DNA of 64,000 bases, taken from the NCBI RefSeq assembly GCF_010500915.1, contig NZ_JAAAWP010000003.1:1-64000 (forward strand). Direction: 5' to 3'. The stretch comes from Alteromonas hispanica. GTDB lineage: Bacteria; Pseudomonadota; Gammaproteobacteria; Enterobacterales; Alteromonadaceae. Below the pieces are notes generated by a model. That model was not told the origin of the DNA. It did no database searches and worked only from the letters and a program-made list of their open reading frames with translations. Both the position numbers and the translations under genes were made by a program. Position 1 is the stretch's first letter; every line of letters starts with the position of its first letter. Below, piece by piece: positions 16,435-25,995 of this stretch.

Positions 16435-18066
16435 TTATTTACGGCTATTTCTCCATGAAAAAAACCAGAAAACAGTTCCGATCAATCCACTTATTGCAGG
16501 GAAATACCACGATATATCATAAATTGGTAATATTGCAGAGAGCAGTATAAAGGTACCACCAACCACCGAAAAGTGAGTGGTCTGAGTAGTTCGTTTTTGC
16601 TCTTCTAGCATTAAAGCACTGGCTTTTTGCTGCTGTAACGGCATGCGTTTTATATGCTGCAAGCTGTCGTACAACAAGTCTGGCATTTCAGGCAGTTTTT
16701 CCGACCAAAAAGGTAAGTTAGCTTTTACCTTACCCATCATGGCAGAAAACCCGATTTGTTCTTTCATCCAGTTTTCTAAAAATGGTTTCGCGGTTTTCCA
16801 CAAATCAAGCTGAGGATATAGCTGCCTTCCTAGCCCTTCAACATAAAGCAACGTTTTTTGCAGCAGTACAAGCTGTGGCTGCACAACCATGTCGAAACGT
16901 CTTGCGGTGTTAAACAATTGCAGCAACACGTTGCCAAAAGAGATTTCCGCCAGTGGCTTTTGGAAAATAGGCTCGCATACCGTGCGGATAGCCATCTCAA
17001 ACTCATCGATATTTGTGTCTTGCGGCACCCAACCCGAGTCTGCATGTAGTTGGGCTACCTTGCGATAGTCTCGATTAAAGAAAGCGATAAAGTTTTCGGC
17101 AAGATAGCGCTTATCTTCTTTATTGAGTGTGCCGACAATGCCAAAGTCGATAGCAATATACTTGGGGTTATCTGGATGTGAGGGAGAAACAAAAATGTTC
17201 CCCGGATGCATGTCTGCATGGAAAAAGCTATCGCGAAAAACCTGCGTAAAAAAGACCTCTACCCCTCGCTCGGCAAGCTTTTTAAGGTTGGTATTTTGCG
17301 ATATCAAAGCATCTAAATTTGAAATAGGAATACCGTAAATACGTTCCATAACAAGCACATTGTGCCGGCAGTAATCGCTGTAAATGGTTGGAACGTAGAG
17401 CGCTTCCGAGCCCTCAAAATTTCTGCCTAATTGAATGCCGTTGGCAGACTCTCGCAACAGATCAAGCTCATCAACAATGGTCTTACGATATTCTACGACC
17501 ACCTCAACAGGACGTAAGCGACGCCCGTCAGGAAGCCAACGCTGAATAATATTTGCAAAACTAAACAGCAGTTCCATATCCGCTACAATGGTGTCGCGAA
17601 TATCCGGGCGCAGCACTTTAACCACTACATCTTCATTATTCGCCTTTAATTTTGCAGCATGTACTTGAGCAATGGATGCGGACGCAAGTGGCTCCTCTTC
17701 AAATTCACTGAACAGTTCACTTAGCGAAGTGAGCCCTAACGATGACTTAATAATGGCTTGTGCATCTTCAGACGGGAACGGCGGCACTTTATCTTGCAAA
17801 CGTGCTAGTTCGTTCGCAATGGCCGGCGAAAGGAGATCTCGACGGGTAGACAGCATTTGGCCGAATTTTATAAATACTGGGCCTAAGCTTTGCAGCGCAA
17901 GCGTAATGCGCTCTCCCTGCGACTTACCTTTATGTTTATTGCGCACCCAAAAAATACTGTGGCGTAATAGTCTGGCATACCAAGGCAGCCACTTTGCCGG
18001 AATAAGCTCATCGAGACCATGCTCAAGCAGCACCCGGTTAATCTTGTATAGCCTTACAATTCGCAT
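16435..18066 (-). CDS. ubiB: Ubiquinone biosynthesis accessory ATPase UbiB
   Basis: A 543-residue member of the ABC1/ADCK/UbiB atypical kinase family needed for ubiquinone assembly. Signatures: [15 protein letters not shown] (KxGQ-type motif), the A-rich loop in [21 protein letters not shown] (catalytic Lys), [12 protein letters not shown] (catalytic loop) and AIDFGIVG (metal-binding DFG). Two hydrophobic segments at the C-terminus (about 500-540) anchor it in the membrane. It is the third gene of the ubiE-ubiJ-ubiB order, starting 9 bp after the ubiJ stop. A role in extracting lipophilic ubiquinone intermediates is known for the family. Confidence 0.95.
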   Translation of the reverse strand: MRIVRLYKINRVLLEHGLDELIPAKWLPWYARLLRHSIFWVRNKHKGKSQGERITLALQSLGPVFIKFGQMLSTRRDLLSPAIANELARLQDKVPPFPSEDAQAIIKSSLGLTSLSELFSEFEEEPLASASIAQVHAAKLKANNEDVVVKVLRPDIRDTIVADMELLFSFANIIQRWLPDGRRLRPVEVVVEYRKTIVDELDLLRESANGIQLGRNFEGSEALYVPTIYSDYCRHNVLVMERIYGIPISNLDALISQNTNLKKLAERGVEVFFTQVFRDSFFHADMHPGNIFVSPSHPDNPKYIAIDFGIVGTLNKEDKRYLAENFIAFFNRDYRKVAQLHADSGWVPQDTNIDEFEMAIRTVCEPIFQKPLAEISFGNVLLQLFNTARRFDMVVQPQLVLLQKTLLYVEGLGRQLYPQLDLWKTAKPFLENWMKEQIGFSAMMGKVKANLPFWSEKLPEMPDLLYDSLQHIKRMPLQQQKASALMLEEQKRTTQTTHFSVVGGTFILLSAILPIYDISWYFPAISGLIGTVFWFFSWRNSRK

Positions 18067-18075
18067 GCGAGTCTC

Positions 18076-18711
18076 TTATTTAAATCGTTCTTCTAAATCG
18101 CGTAACCTAGCGTCTAAGCGCTCGGTGCTGTCTCGCAGCGCACTGACTTCATCGCTGAAATGCATAACCGCCAATTTATGAGCGGCGATTTTTTTCTCTT
18201 CCACCATGGCATTGCCAACTACGCTGCGAGCATCCGTTAGCATAGACATCACTTTTTGATGCAGCGCCTTAATGCTTTCTACACTTTGGTGAGCGAATAC
18301 ATCGCTGGTTCTAACGGCAAGCAATTCTTCCACATCGATATCGAGGTTTTGAAACACGCCGCTTACCTGTTGCGCCACGCCAAGCTCACCCTCTAAATAA
18401 AGTGCCTTTTGTTGAATAAGACGAGTTAGCTGACTGGTTTCTCGCAGTTCAGGTAAGGTGTCTAGAGAAGTTTTGATACAGCAGTCTTTTGGGCCAAGTT
18501 GCGCCTTCACAGATTCAAAATCGTCGTGCTCAATTAGCACATCAACTCGGTCTGAAAATACCAACGTAATGCCAAAGGGCATGGGAGATAAGAACGCGAT
18601 TAACCGCGAACCGTTGAGCTCTGCCAACCTTGACTCACTTTCACTATCTAGAGCCAATACCTTGTTGATAGATTGTTCTAGCGTGGCCGCAAAAAGTGCT
18701 GATGCTGGCAT
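18076..18711 (-). CDS. ubiJ: Ubiquinone biosynthesis accessory factor UbiJ
   Basis: A 211-residue protein with an N-terminal SCP2 lipid-binding domain (about 15-115; ESRLAELNGSRLIAFLSP, GITLVFSD) and a C-terminal coiled coil (about 165-210; STERLDARLRDLEERF). UbiJ binds ubiquinone intermediates and with UbiK scaffolds the soluble Ubi complex. Its ATG overlaps the ubiE stop as TAATG, so translation is probably coupled. Gene order and both domains support the call. Confidence 0.92.
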   Translation of the reverse strand: MPASALFAATLEQSINKVLALDSESESRLAELNGSRLIAFLSPMPFGITLVFSDRVDVLIEHDDFESVKAQLGPKDCCIKTSLDTLPELRETSQLTRLIQQKALYLEGELGVAQQVSGVFQNLDIDVEELLAVRTSDVFAHQSVESIKALHQKVMSMLTDARSVVGNAMVEEKKIAAHKLAVMHFSDEVSALRDSTERLDARLRDLEERFK

Positions 18712-19511
18712 TAAAATTTATACCCACGATGCAGTGCAACAATGCCACCTGTTAAATTTTGATAATCACACTGTTCAAACCCTGCTTCTTCAAACATGCC
18801 TTTAAGGGTTTCTTGGTCTGGGTGCATACGAATACTCTCGGCTAAGTATTGATAGCTTTCTGCATCATTTGCTACGAGTTGCCCCATTTTTGGCAGCAAA
18901 TGAAAAGAGTACATGTCGTATAACTTGCTAAGCTGCTCAGACGTGGGCTTGGAAAACTCTAAAACAAGCAGCCGTCCACCAGGCTTTAACACGCGAAAAA
19001 TTGAGTTAAGCGCATTTTGCTTTTCAGTAACATTTCTAAGGCCAAATGCCATAGTCACTACATCGAAGTGATTATCTGGAAAAGGCAGCGCTTCGGCATC
19101 AGCCTGCACGTAATCGATGTTGCCAACGAGGCCGCGGTCGCGCAGCTTATCTCGCCCAACCTGCAGCATAGATAAATTAATATCGGCCAAGGTAACTCTG
19201 CCAGTGGGACCTACTAAGCGACTGAACTTCGCGGTAAGGTCACCAGTGCCGCCTGCAATATCAAGCACCTTATTTCCAGCGCGTACGCCTGAACAATCAA
19301 TCGTGAACCTTTTCCACAAACGATGCACGCCCATAGACATTAAATCGTTCATCACATCGTATTTCGCGGCTACAGAATCGAATACGTTGGCAACTAAAGA
19401 CGCCTTTTGCTCTTTCTCTACCTGCTTAAAACCGAAATGGGTGGTTTGTTCGTTTGATGACTCCACAGATGATGGTTCTACGGGCGTAGATGAAGCCTGA
19501 TTGTCGCTCAT
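18711..19511 (-). CDS. ubiE: Demethylubiquinone/demethylmenaquinone C-methyltransferase UbiE
   Basis: A 266-residue SAM-dependent methyltransferase acting on the C-2 position of the benzoquinone ring (and C-methylation of demethylmenaquinone). The start at 19511 (MSDNQASS) is chosen because the longer frame to 19607 overlaps the 3' end of the upstream gene and adds an atypical N-terminus. Class I motifs: [12 protein letters not shown] (SAM binding), [31 protein letters not shown] and FGLRNVTEK, plus VLEFSKP. An acidic/serine-rich N-terminal extension of about 30 residues precedes the usual start of homology. First gene of the ubiEJB group. Confidence 0.95.
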   Translation of the reverse strand: MSDNQASSTPVEPSSVESSNEQTTHFGFKQVEKEQKASLVANVFDSVAAKYDVMNDLMSMGVHRLWKRFTIDCSGVRAGNKVLDIAGGTGDLTAKFSRLVGPTGRVTLADINLSMLQVGRDKLRDRGLVGNIDYVQADAEALPFPDNHFDVVTMAFGLRNVTEKQNALNSIFRVLKPGGRLLVLEFSKPTSEQLSKLYDMYSFHLLPKMGQLVANDAESYQYLAESIRMHPDQETLKGMFEEAGFEQCDYQNLTGGIVALHRGYKF

Positions 19512-19579
19512 GACATTCCTATTGCTAACTGTATTTCTTAAACCTGAAGTGTATAGGATTGTGGTGGCAAGCAAAAGCC

Positions 19580-20269
19580 TTAAACCACTCGTGAATTCGT
19601 GCCCCAACTAAATGCCACAACAGCACTTATCTCTTGTAGTGAACGACCGCTCTCTTCGTGCCAACGAGCGAATGCGGCATTCGCCGCTGTTAAACTTTTT
19701 TTAGATGTAATACCGCCATCTATAATATCGTTTTTACGTAAGTAGTCTTCTACATCGCGCGAAAATAAGAAGGTATCAATGCCCAAAGAACGAAGCATAT
19801 ATGGCCCAGTATTTCCGCCTAGTCTAGCACCGCGCTTTTTTAAAAAAGCCCATAACTCAGTAATATTCTCAGGCTTAAAGGAAGCGACAAATTGCCCAAA
19901 ACTACCGTGTTCAAGGGCCACGTCTTTTATCATTATGGCGTTGTCTCGCACTGTCATGACTTTTTTATAGTTTCTGACAATGCGCTTATCTGACGCTTTT
20001 TGCTCCAGCATTTCGTCTGGCATCAACAGTACTTTATCGATATCGAAGTCAAAGAATACCGTTTCAAAGTCGGCCCATTTGCTCTCTATCACGCGCCAAA
20101 CGAAACCCGATTGGAACACTTTTTTCGTCATTGCGGCTAGAAAACGGTCGTCGGGAATTTTTGCCACTTTTGAATATGGCAACGGTGCCTGAAGCATTGC
20201 TTCAAGCACCGTTTTCCCGCCTTTTCTTTCGCACGCTCGTCGATATATTGAATCAAACGACTCAGCCAT
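19580..20269 (-). CDS. Divergent DNA-3-methyladenine glycosylase I (Tag-like)
   Basis: A 229-residue helical protein resembling the Tag family (COG2818). Collinear blocks are [50 protein letters not shown] and [22 protein letters not shown]. Tag excises 3-methyladenine. Unlike E. coli Tag, I see neither the N-terminal Cys nor the C-terminal His/Cys that bind the structural zinc, so this is a zinc-less, larger subfamily whose activity should not be assumed. It lies between prlC (35 bp upstream) and ubiE, all on the minus strand, and may be co-transcribed. Confidence 0.7.
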   Translation of the reverse strand: MAESFDSIYRRACERKGGKTVLEAMLQAPLPYSKVAKIPDDRFLAAMTKKVFQSGFVWRVIESKWADFETVFFDFDIDKVLLMPDEMLEQKASDKRIVRNYKKVMTVRDNAIMIKDVALEHGSFGQFVASFKPENITELWAFLKKRGARLGGNTGPYMLRSLGIDTFLFSRDVEDYLRKNDIIDGGITSKKSLTAANAAFARWHEESGRSLQEISAVVAFSWGTNSRVV

Positions 20270-20303
20270 TACTCGTTTTTTCCTTTTTTACTCTTTAGCT
20301 TAC

Positions 20304-22340
20304 TTAGCCTTTTATACCGCTGTGTCGCAGCAATGCATCAACCTTAGGCTCACGACCTCTAAAGGCAACAAATAATTCCATGGGTGCCTTACTCCCTCCC
20401 ATTTCCAGAATATTCGATAGGAAAGCTTTACCCGTCTCGCGATTGAAAATACCGTCTTCCTCGAATTTGCTGTAAGCATCGGCAGAGAGTACTTCCGCCC
20501 ATTTGTAGCTGTAATACCCCGCAGCGTAGCCGCCTGCGAAAATATGCCCAAAGCCATTTTGGAAACGATTGAAAGAAGGCGGTATAGAAACAGCAACTTC
20601 ATCTCTTACCGAGTCGAGAACACCTTGGACATCTACCGTGCTGCCTTTTTCACTGTGCAGCAAGAAATCGAACAAGCTAAATTCTAATTGCCTTACCATT
20701 TGCATAGCTGCCTGATAGTCTCGCGCTGCAAGCATACGCTCTAGCAGGTCTGCTGGTAGTGGTTCACCGGTTTCGTAATGCCCAGAGATAAAGTTCAGTG
20801 CATCTTCTTCCCAACACCAGTTTTCTAAAAACTGACTGGGTAATTCAACCGCATCCCACGGCACGCCATTGATACCAGACACACCAGCCACTTTCATTTT
20901 GGTCAGCATATGGTGAATACCATGTCCAAACTCGTGGAACAGCGTGACGACCTCATCGTGAGTAAACAATGCCGGCTTATCACCCACTGGCGCGTTAAAG
21001 TTACATGTTAAATAAGCGACCGGTAGCTGTAGTTCACCGCTTACCGTTTCACGACGTACACGGCATTCATCCATCCATGCACCGCCGCGTTTTTTTGCAC
21101 GGGCATAAAGGTCAAGATAAAAACTGCCGCGAAGCACGTCAGCTTCGTCTGTAATGGTGAAATAACGTACGTCTTCATGCCATGTATCAATGCCTGGCTG
21201 CTCAATAATAGATAAGCCATATAGTCTATGCACGACTTCAAACAGGCCAGACAGCACCTTATCTTCTGGGAAATAAGGGCGAAGCATTTCATCAGAAATG
21301 GTGTACTTTTCCTGTTTGAGCTTTTCGCTGTAATACGGCAAGTCCCAAGACGCAAGCTCGGTAACATTGTGCGTATTGCGAGCGTACGCTTTTACTTCGT
21401 CTAGCTCGCGCTCTGCTTGAGGTTTAGATTTCGCTGCCAGGTCGCGTAGAAAGCCGATAACCTGCTCTGTGGAATCTGCCATTTTTGTCGCAAGCGAACG
21501 CTCAGCATAACTTGAGAACTCAAGAAGTTCTGCAAGCTCAGTACGTAAAGACAAGATTTCTTTTATGATGTCAGTGTTATCCCACTTCCCTGCATTAGGT
21601 CCCTGATCAGAGGCTTTAGTCGAGTAGGCGCGATACATTTCTTCCCGTAACTCACGATTATCGGCATACAGCATGATAGGAAGGTAAGAAGGAATATCTA
21701 AAGTAAACAAGTAACCTTGAAGGTCTTTTTGATGAGCGGCTTGCGCAGCAGCTTCTAGTGCAGACTCAGGCATACCGGCAAGCTCAGACTTGTCAGTGAT
21801 GTGTTTAGTCCACCCCATGGTGGCATCCATAACATTGTTAGAAAATGTTGAAGACAATTCGCTCAATTTAGCTTGGATCTCGGCAAAGCGCTTTTTCTGC
21901 TCGTCAGGTAATGCAACACCTGAGAGGGTAAAATCTCTCACTGCGTTATCGACCACCTTTTTTTGCTCGTCATTTAATTCGCCAAATTCCGCTGAATTCT
22001 GTAGCGTCACATAAGCATTGTACAACCCCTCATGCTGCCCTACCCAAGTGCCATACTCAGATAACAATGGCAGACACGCATCGTGAGCTTCTCGCAACTC
22101 GTCACTGCTAACTACGCTATTCATATGAGAAACCGGAGAGAATATTTTACTCAATCGATCATCTATTTCTTCTAGTCGAAGCACCACGTTTTTGTAGCTA
22201 TAGTCTTTTGAGGCGACTACTTCATCGATTTCTGTTTTACACGCCTTAATAGCGCGCTCAACGGCTGGTTTGATTGATGAGGCTTCAATGGCAGAAAATA
22301 ACGGTAGACCATCGACTAGTTCAATTGCTGGGGTCGTCAT
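20304..22340 (-). CDS. prlC: Oligopeptidase A (M3 family)
   Basis: A 678-residue cytosolic zinc oligopeptidase. The zinc motif HEFGHGIHHM with a downstream Glu (in LPSQFLENWCWE) is intact, and the length and overall layout match E. coli PrlC/OpdA. It degrades short peptides, including signal-peptide fragments. In many gammaproteobacteria it neighbours small unrelated genes; here a Tag-like gene follows at 35 bp. A good start is MTTPAIELVDGLPLF at 22340. Confidence 0.95.
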   Translation of the reverse strand: MTTPAIELVDGLPLFSAIEASSIKPAVERAIKACKTEIDEVVASKDYSYKNVVLRLEEIDDRLSKIFSPVSHMNSVVSSDELREAHDACLPLLSEYGTWVGQHEGLYNAYVTLQNSAEFGELNDEQKKVVDNAVRDFTLSGVALPDEQKKRFAEIQAKLSELSSTFSNNVMDATMGWTKHITDKSELAGMPESALEAAAQAAHQKDLQGYLFTLDIPSYLPIMLYADNRELREEMYRAYSTKASDQGPNAGKWDNTDIIKEILSLRTELAELLEFSSYAERSLATKMADSTEQVIGFLRDLAAKSKPQAERELDEVKAYARNTHNVTELASWDLPYYSEKLKQEKYTISDEMLRPYFPEDKVLSGLFEVVHRLYGLSIIEQPGIDTWHEDVRYFTITDEADVLRGSFYLDLYARAKKRGGAWMDECRVRRETVSGELQLPVAYLTCNFNAPVGDKPALFTHDEVVTLFHEFGHGIHHMLTKMKVAGVSGINGVPWDAVELPSQFLENWCWEEDALNFISGHYETGEPLPADLLERMLAARDYQAAMQMVRQLEFSLFDFLLHSEKGSTVDVQGVLDSVRDEVAVSIPPSFNRFQNGFGHIFAGGYAAGYYSYKWAEVLSADAYSKFEEDGIFNRETGKAFLSNILEMGGSKAPMELFVAFRGREPKVDALLRHSGIKG

Positions 22341-22872
22341 AATATAATTACTCTTTACTTTATTTGCTTATTGAAGTGGGGATTTATCATTAAAACACAA
22401 TACATAAGCGAGGCAATGACGCTCATACATTTTACGCTGTAGCATCGGCACTCATACATTTAATACGCAGGCCCGCGGTCCTGTAGCGCAATTTGACTAA
22501 TGGCTTAAGTACTTCTATTTTTGAGGTGAAGATCAGATTCGACAGCGATAACATGTTAGCTCAAGAAATGGATGGCGCTCTCCTAGCACAATACAAACAG
22601 CAGTTCAGCTCAACAGAGTGAATTCTTGAATCTCTTTTATTGACGAGATGCAAGATAAATTGGTGAGGACTGGTGTTAATCTAACCACTCTTGTTAAACG
22701 CAGAACCTTTACTGACGGCTAAGAAACCCGTTGATTGAAGAACATTTGTGGCTGAAGAACATATCCTGACCAACGAGCATTTGTCGCAAATGTCACAACT
22801 AATCCTTTTGTCTACTTTGTCTTCTATTACATATAAAGCTATACTGCATAGGGAAATGAAGGGAGCCGAATT
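22341..22872. other. Long intergenic region upstream of signalling operon
   Basis: About 530 bp between the divergent prlC and HTH-receiver genes. No convincing coding frame, RNA gene or repeat is seen. The right end holds the promoter listed separately. Confidence 0.5.
22817..22845 (+). promoter_or_regulatory. Sigma70-type promoter of the signalling operon
   Basis: TTGTCT (22817-22822), a 17-bp spacer, then TATACT (22840-22845). The first codon is at 22873 and AAGGGAG (22859-22865) provides the ribosome-binding site, giving a very short leader. Confidence 0.6.
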
Positions 22873-23433
22873 ATGAAGACACTCACGTCAGGCGAAATAG
22901 CATCATACTGTGACGTAAATCTACGCACAGTTATCCGATGGATAGAAAACGGTAAACTGAAAGGGTTTAAACTTCCTGGCCGCGGAAATAATCGTGTGCT
23001 CGTTGAAGACTTTATCGAGTTCTTAGAGCGCCATGACATGCCTATTCCAGACGCTCTAAAAGGCGACGCAACCCCGTCGATCTTAATTGTTGACGATGAA
23101 ATGCCCGTAGCGAAATCGATTCAGCGCGTCGCGCGTCGCGCAGGCTTCGAGAGCTATATCGCCACCGGAGGCTTCCAAGCCGGTATAATGCTTAGCCAGC
23201 ATGAGCCAAAAGTAATGACGCTAGATTTAAGTATGCCTGGCATGGATGGCTACAGCGTTATCGACTTTACCCGAGAACAAAGTAAGTACAAAGACCTCAA
23301 AATTGTGGTTATATCGGCTCTTGACGATATTAGCCTTGAGCGAGCGTTAGAAATTGGCGCCGACGCCTCTCTTCAAAAGCCATTTTCTAATCACGATCTC
23401 ACCATGGTTCTTGAGCAATTCATGTCTATGTAA
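22873..23433 (+). CDS. Excisionase-type HTH protein with C-terminal receiver domain
   Basis: A 186-residue response regulator with reversed architecture: a MerR/excisionase-like HTH at about 4-52 (LTSGEIASYCDVNLRTVIRWIENGKLKGFKLPG, with VLVEDFIEFLE as the last helix) followed by a receiver at about 68-184. Receiver landmarks: DDE acidic pocket (IVDDEMP), phospho-acceptor Asp in MTLDLSMPGMDG, Ser in VVISALDD and Lys in LQKPFS. First gene of a four-gene group with a PhnD-like binding protein, a histidine kinase and a second receiver protein. Likely the transcriptional output or an accessory regulator of that pathway. DNA target unknown. Confidence 0.88.
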   Translation: MKTLTSGEIASYCDVNLRTVIRWIENGKLKGFKLPGRGNNRVLVEDFIEFLERHDMPIPDALKGDATPSILIVDDEMPVAKSIQRVARRAGFESYIATGGFQAGIMLSQHEPKVMTLDLSMPGMDGYSVIDFTREQSKYKDLKIVVISALDDISLERALEIGADASLQKPFSNHDLTMVLEQFMSM

Positions 23434-23460
23434 GGACAACGAGAAATAAGGAGAGTCTCT

Positions 23461-24276
23461 ATGCTTCGCGTGTTTTGTTTACTGTTTGTGTTTTTAAGCT
23501 TGCTAGTAACACCTACTTTGCACGCACAGTCTCTTATTTTCGGCGTTGTTCCTCAGCAATCAGCGAAAAAAATGGTTAAGTCGTGGCAACCGCTTGTTGA
23601 TTACATTAATAGCTATACGGGACTGCGTATCGAGTTCCAAACGGCTAAGGATATCCCCACTTTCGAAGCAAACCTTTCCGAGGGCAAATACGACATTGCC
23701 TACATGAACCCATTTCACTTTGTTGTATTCAATAGCACCGCTGGATATAAAGCGTTAGCAAAACAAAAAAACAAATTTTTGAAAGGCATCATAGTGGTGC
23801 ATAAAGACAGTGAGATAACGTCGCTTGATGCGTTAAATGGTGCTGAGATTGCCTTTCCTGCACCGGCAGCTTTTGCCGCTACTATCGTAACAAGTGCCAA
23901 ATTGCGTAAAGAAAACATTGCGTTTATTCCTCGCTATGTCAACTCACATGACTCTGTGTATTTAAACGTAGAAAAGCAGTTTTTTAAGGCTGGGGGCGGT
24001 ATCTATCGTACTTTGGGATCTTCTTCTGCAAACACATCATTGCGAGTTCTTTGGGAAAGCCCAGACTACACGCCCCATGCAATCGCCACGCACCCAACAT
24101 TAGGTGAGGACACTCGACAAGCTATTATCAATGCACTGCTATCTATATCCAGCGATGCTAGCAAAGCCCACATACTTAAAAATTTAGGACTAAATGGTTT
24201 TATTAGCGCTGACGACTCCCATTGGGACGACGTTAGAGAGTTGGGCATTTCTTCACTATCAAGGCCGCATTCGTAA
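23461..24276 (+). CDS. PhnD-like periplasmic binding protein
   Basis: A 271-residue exported protein of the PhnD/phosphate-phosphonate type II binding-protein superfamily. Signal peptide about 1-22 (ending LHAQ). Family landmarks: IFGVVPQQSAKKMVKSWQPLVDYI at the mature N-terminus, YDIAYMNPFHFVV, GIIVVHKDSEITSLDALNG and FPAPAAFAAT. No permease or ATPase gene accompanies it; instead a membrane histidine kinase follows 10 bp later. This suggests it delivers a ligand signal to the kinase rather than to a transporter (inference). The ligand may be a small oxyanion or another compound. Confidence 0.85.
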   Translation: MLRVFCLLFVFLSLLVTPTLHAQSLIFGVVPQQSAKKMVKSWQPLVDYINSYTGLRIEFQTAKDIPTFEANLSEGKYDIAYMNPFHFVVFNSTAGYKALAKQKNKFLKGIIVVHKDSEITSLDALNGAEIAFPAPAAFAATIVTSAKLRKENIAFIPRYVNSHDSVYLNVEKQFFKAGGGIYRTLGSSSANTSLRVLWESPDYTPHAIATHPTLGEDTRQAIINALLSISSDASKAHILKNLGLNGFISADDSHWDDVRELGISSLSRPHS

Positions 24277-24286
24277 AGGAGCTAGT

Positions 24287-25966
24287 ATGCGCTTATCGTT
24301 AAGGACAAAAACAATAACGGGTGTAGCGTCTATTACCGCCGCACTGCTTTTTGTGTTGATAGTCACTATATTTCAATTCCTTAATGAACTAGTAGACAGC
24401 AGCGTTAAAAAATCAGCTAACACTTCTGCCGCCCTTTTTGTTTCAACGACAAAAAATGCGTTTTTAAGCTACGACTTGTCATCTCTTGATGCAGATGTGT
24501 CAGAAATACTGACCAACCCTAATATTGCCTATGTAAGAGTGAAGGACAAAAACGACCGCGTATTCGTGGAAAAAGGCGATGCTGCAGCGCTTAATGCCAC
24601 CTTTAAACAAGATACATCAGCATCACACACCGACGATGGTATTTACGATACCCAAGCGCCAATTCAGGTAAACGGCACTTTATACGGCTATGTTGAAATG
24701 GGTTTAAATATTGCGTCTGTTACTCAGTCTGTATCACGGGTTAAAAACTGGACGCTAACACTCGCTATGTTAGAGTTCGTCTTAGTGGGGCTATTATCCT
24801 ATCTACTTGGTTCTTACCTAATGGGACAGCTTCAATCACTACTGAAAGGCGCAAAGCATTTAGGCGAAGCGGTTAAAGATAATAACTATCGAGATATCTT
24901 TGTTGAGGTAAGGGGCAAAGACGAGTTAAGCGAATTGGCAGGCGCTTTTAACCACTTAGTTGAGCGATTGAAAGAAGAAAGCGGTCAGCGGCAGCGGGTA
25001 GAAGATGAGTTAAAAGAGCTTAACGCATTACTCGAAGAAAAAGTAAAAGACAGAACCGCTAAGCTCAATCAAAAGAATTTCCAGCTTGAAGAAGCTAATA
25101 AGGATTTAAAAGAAGCACAGGTGCAGCTATTACAAGCTGAAAAGATGGCCTCAGTGGGTCAGCTAGCGGCAGGTGTTGCTCACGAAATAAATAACCCCGT
25201 TGGCTTTGTGAGCAGTAATATTTCTACGTTGAACGACTATGTAGCAACCTACCAAATGCTTTTCGCGCAAATGAACAGTGTGATTAACGCCGAAGACGAC
25301 GCCGCTAGAGTTAAAGCCATTGCTGAGGTGGAGCAAAGCATAAAAGCCAAAGATTTAGCCTTCATTAATGAGGATATTGGCGACCTTTTAAACGATTCTT
25401 CTGAAGGTCTCTACCGCGTTGCCGATATCGTAAAAGGATTAAAACTCTTCTCAAGAGTTGATAGCGATGACGTGCAGCTTCATAACATCAATGACTGTAT
25501 TCGCACCACACTGGCCATGGTGAATAACCAGCTTAAATATATCTGTACTGTGGAGACCAACTTGGGCAACGTCCCTGCTGTGGCTATGAATGTTGGTAAA
25601 ATATCACAGGTAATTACTAATTTACTGATAAATGCAGGCCAGGCCGTCGAAAGTACGGGCAAGCATGGCAAAGTCACTATCTCATCTATTCGAGTAGGTG
25701 AGTTTGTTGAACTGCGAGTAGAAGACACTGGATGCGGTGTTCCCCAAAGTCATCTCGATAAGCTCTTCAACCCGTTTTTTACAACTAAGCCAGAAGGAGA
25801 AGGCACTGGCTTAGGACTTTCTATCTCGTTTGGTATAGCGCAAGAACACGGCGGCTCTCTTAGCGTTTCGAGTAAAGAAGGTGAAGGCAGTTGCTTTACG
25901 CTAGCCCTGCCCATTCCCAAGGACGATGACAACGACTCATGCACCATTGATTCAAAGGGCAGTTAG
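24287..25966 (+). CDS. Membrane sensor histidine kinase
   Basis: A 559-residue kinase. ATG at 24287 with AAAGGAG upstream; a longer frame overlapping the binding-protein gene is rejected. TM1 at about 12-35, periplasmic sensor region about 36-160, TM2 about 165-185, HAMP about 188-240, coiled coil about 240-300, HisKA at about 300-370 (phospho-His in AAGVAHEINNPVGFV) and HATPase at about 430-545 (NLLINAGQAV, DTGCGVP, GTGLGLSISFGI). The HEINNP-type H-box and long DHp insert resemble NtrB/ZraS-like kinases. Its neighbours are a PhnD-like protein and two receiver proteins, so it is the probable hub of the operon. Confidence 0.92.
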   Translation: MRLSLRTKTITGVASITAALLFVLIVTIFQFLNELVDSSVKKSANTSAALFVSTTKNAFLSYDLSSLDADVSEILTNPNIAYVRVKDKNDRVFVEKGDAAALNATFKQDTSASHTDDGIYDTQAPIQVNGTLYGYVEMGLNIASVTQSVSRVKNWTLTLAMLEFVLVGLLSYLLGSYLMGQLQSLLKGAKHLGEAVKDNNYRDIFVEVRGKDELSELAGAFNHLVERLKEESGQRQRVEDELKELNALLEEKVKDRTAKLNQKNFQLEEANKDLKEAQVQLLQAEKMASVGQLAAGVAHEINNPVGFVSSNISTLNDYVATYQMLFAQMNSVINAEDDAARVKAIAEVEQSIKAKDLAFINEDIGDLLNDSSEGLYRVADIVKGLKLFSRVDSDDVQLHNINDCIRTTLAMVNNQLKYICTVETNLGNVPAVAMNVGKISQVITNLLINAGQAVESTGKHGKVTISSIRVGEFVELRVEDTGCGVPQSHLDKLFNPFFTTKPEGEGTGLGLSISFGIAQEHGGSLSVSSKEGEGSCFTLALPIPKDDDNDSCTIDSKGS

Positions 25967-25995
25967 CCTAAAGGCGATTAACAGGATTACGTTTT

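Noticed and set aside
17672-18181. 169-codon plus-strand frame opposite ubiB/ubiJ
   Set aside because: Low-complexity Ser/Arg-rich antisense reading across the ubiB start; ubiB and ubiJ are well supported.
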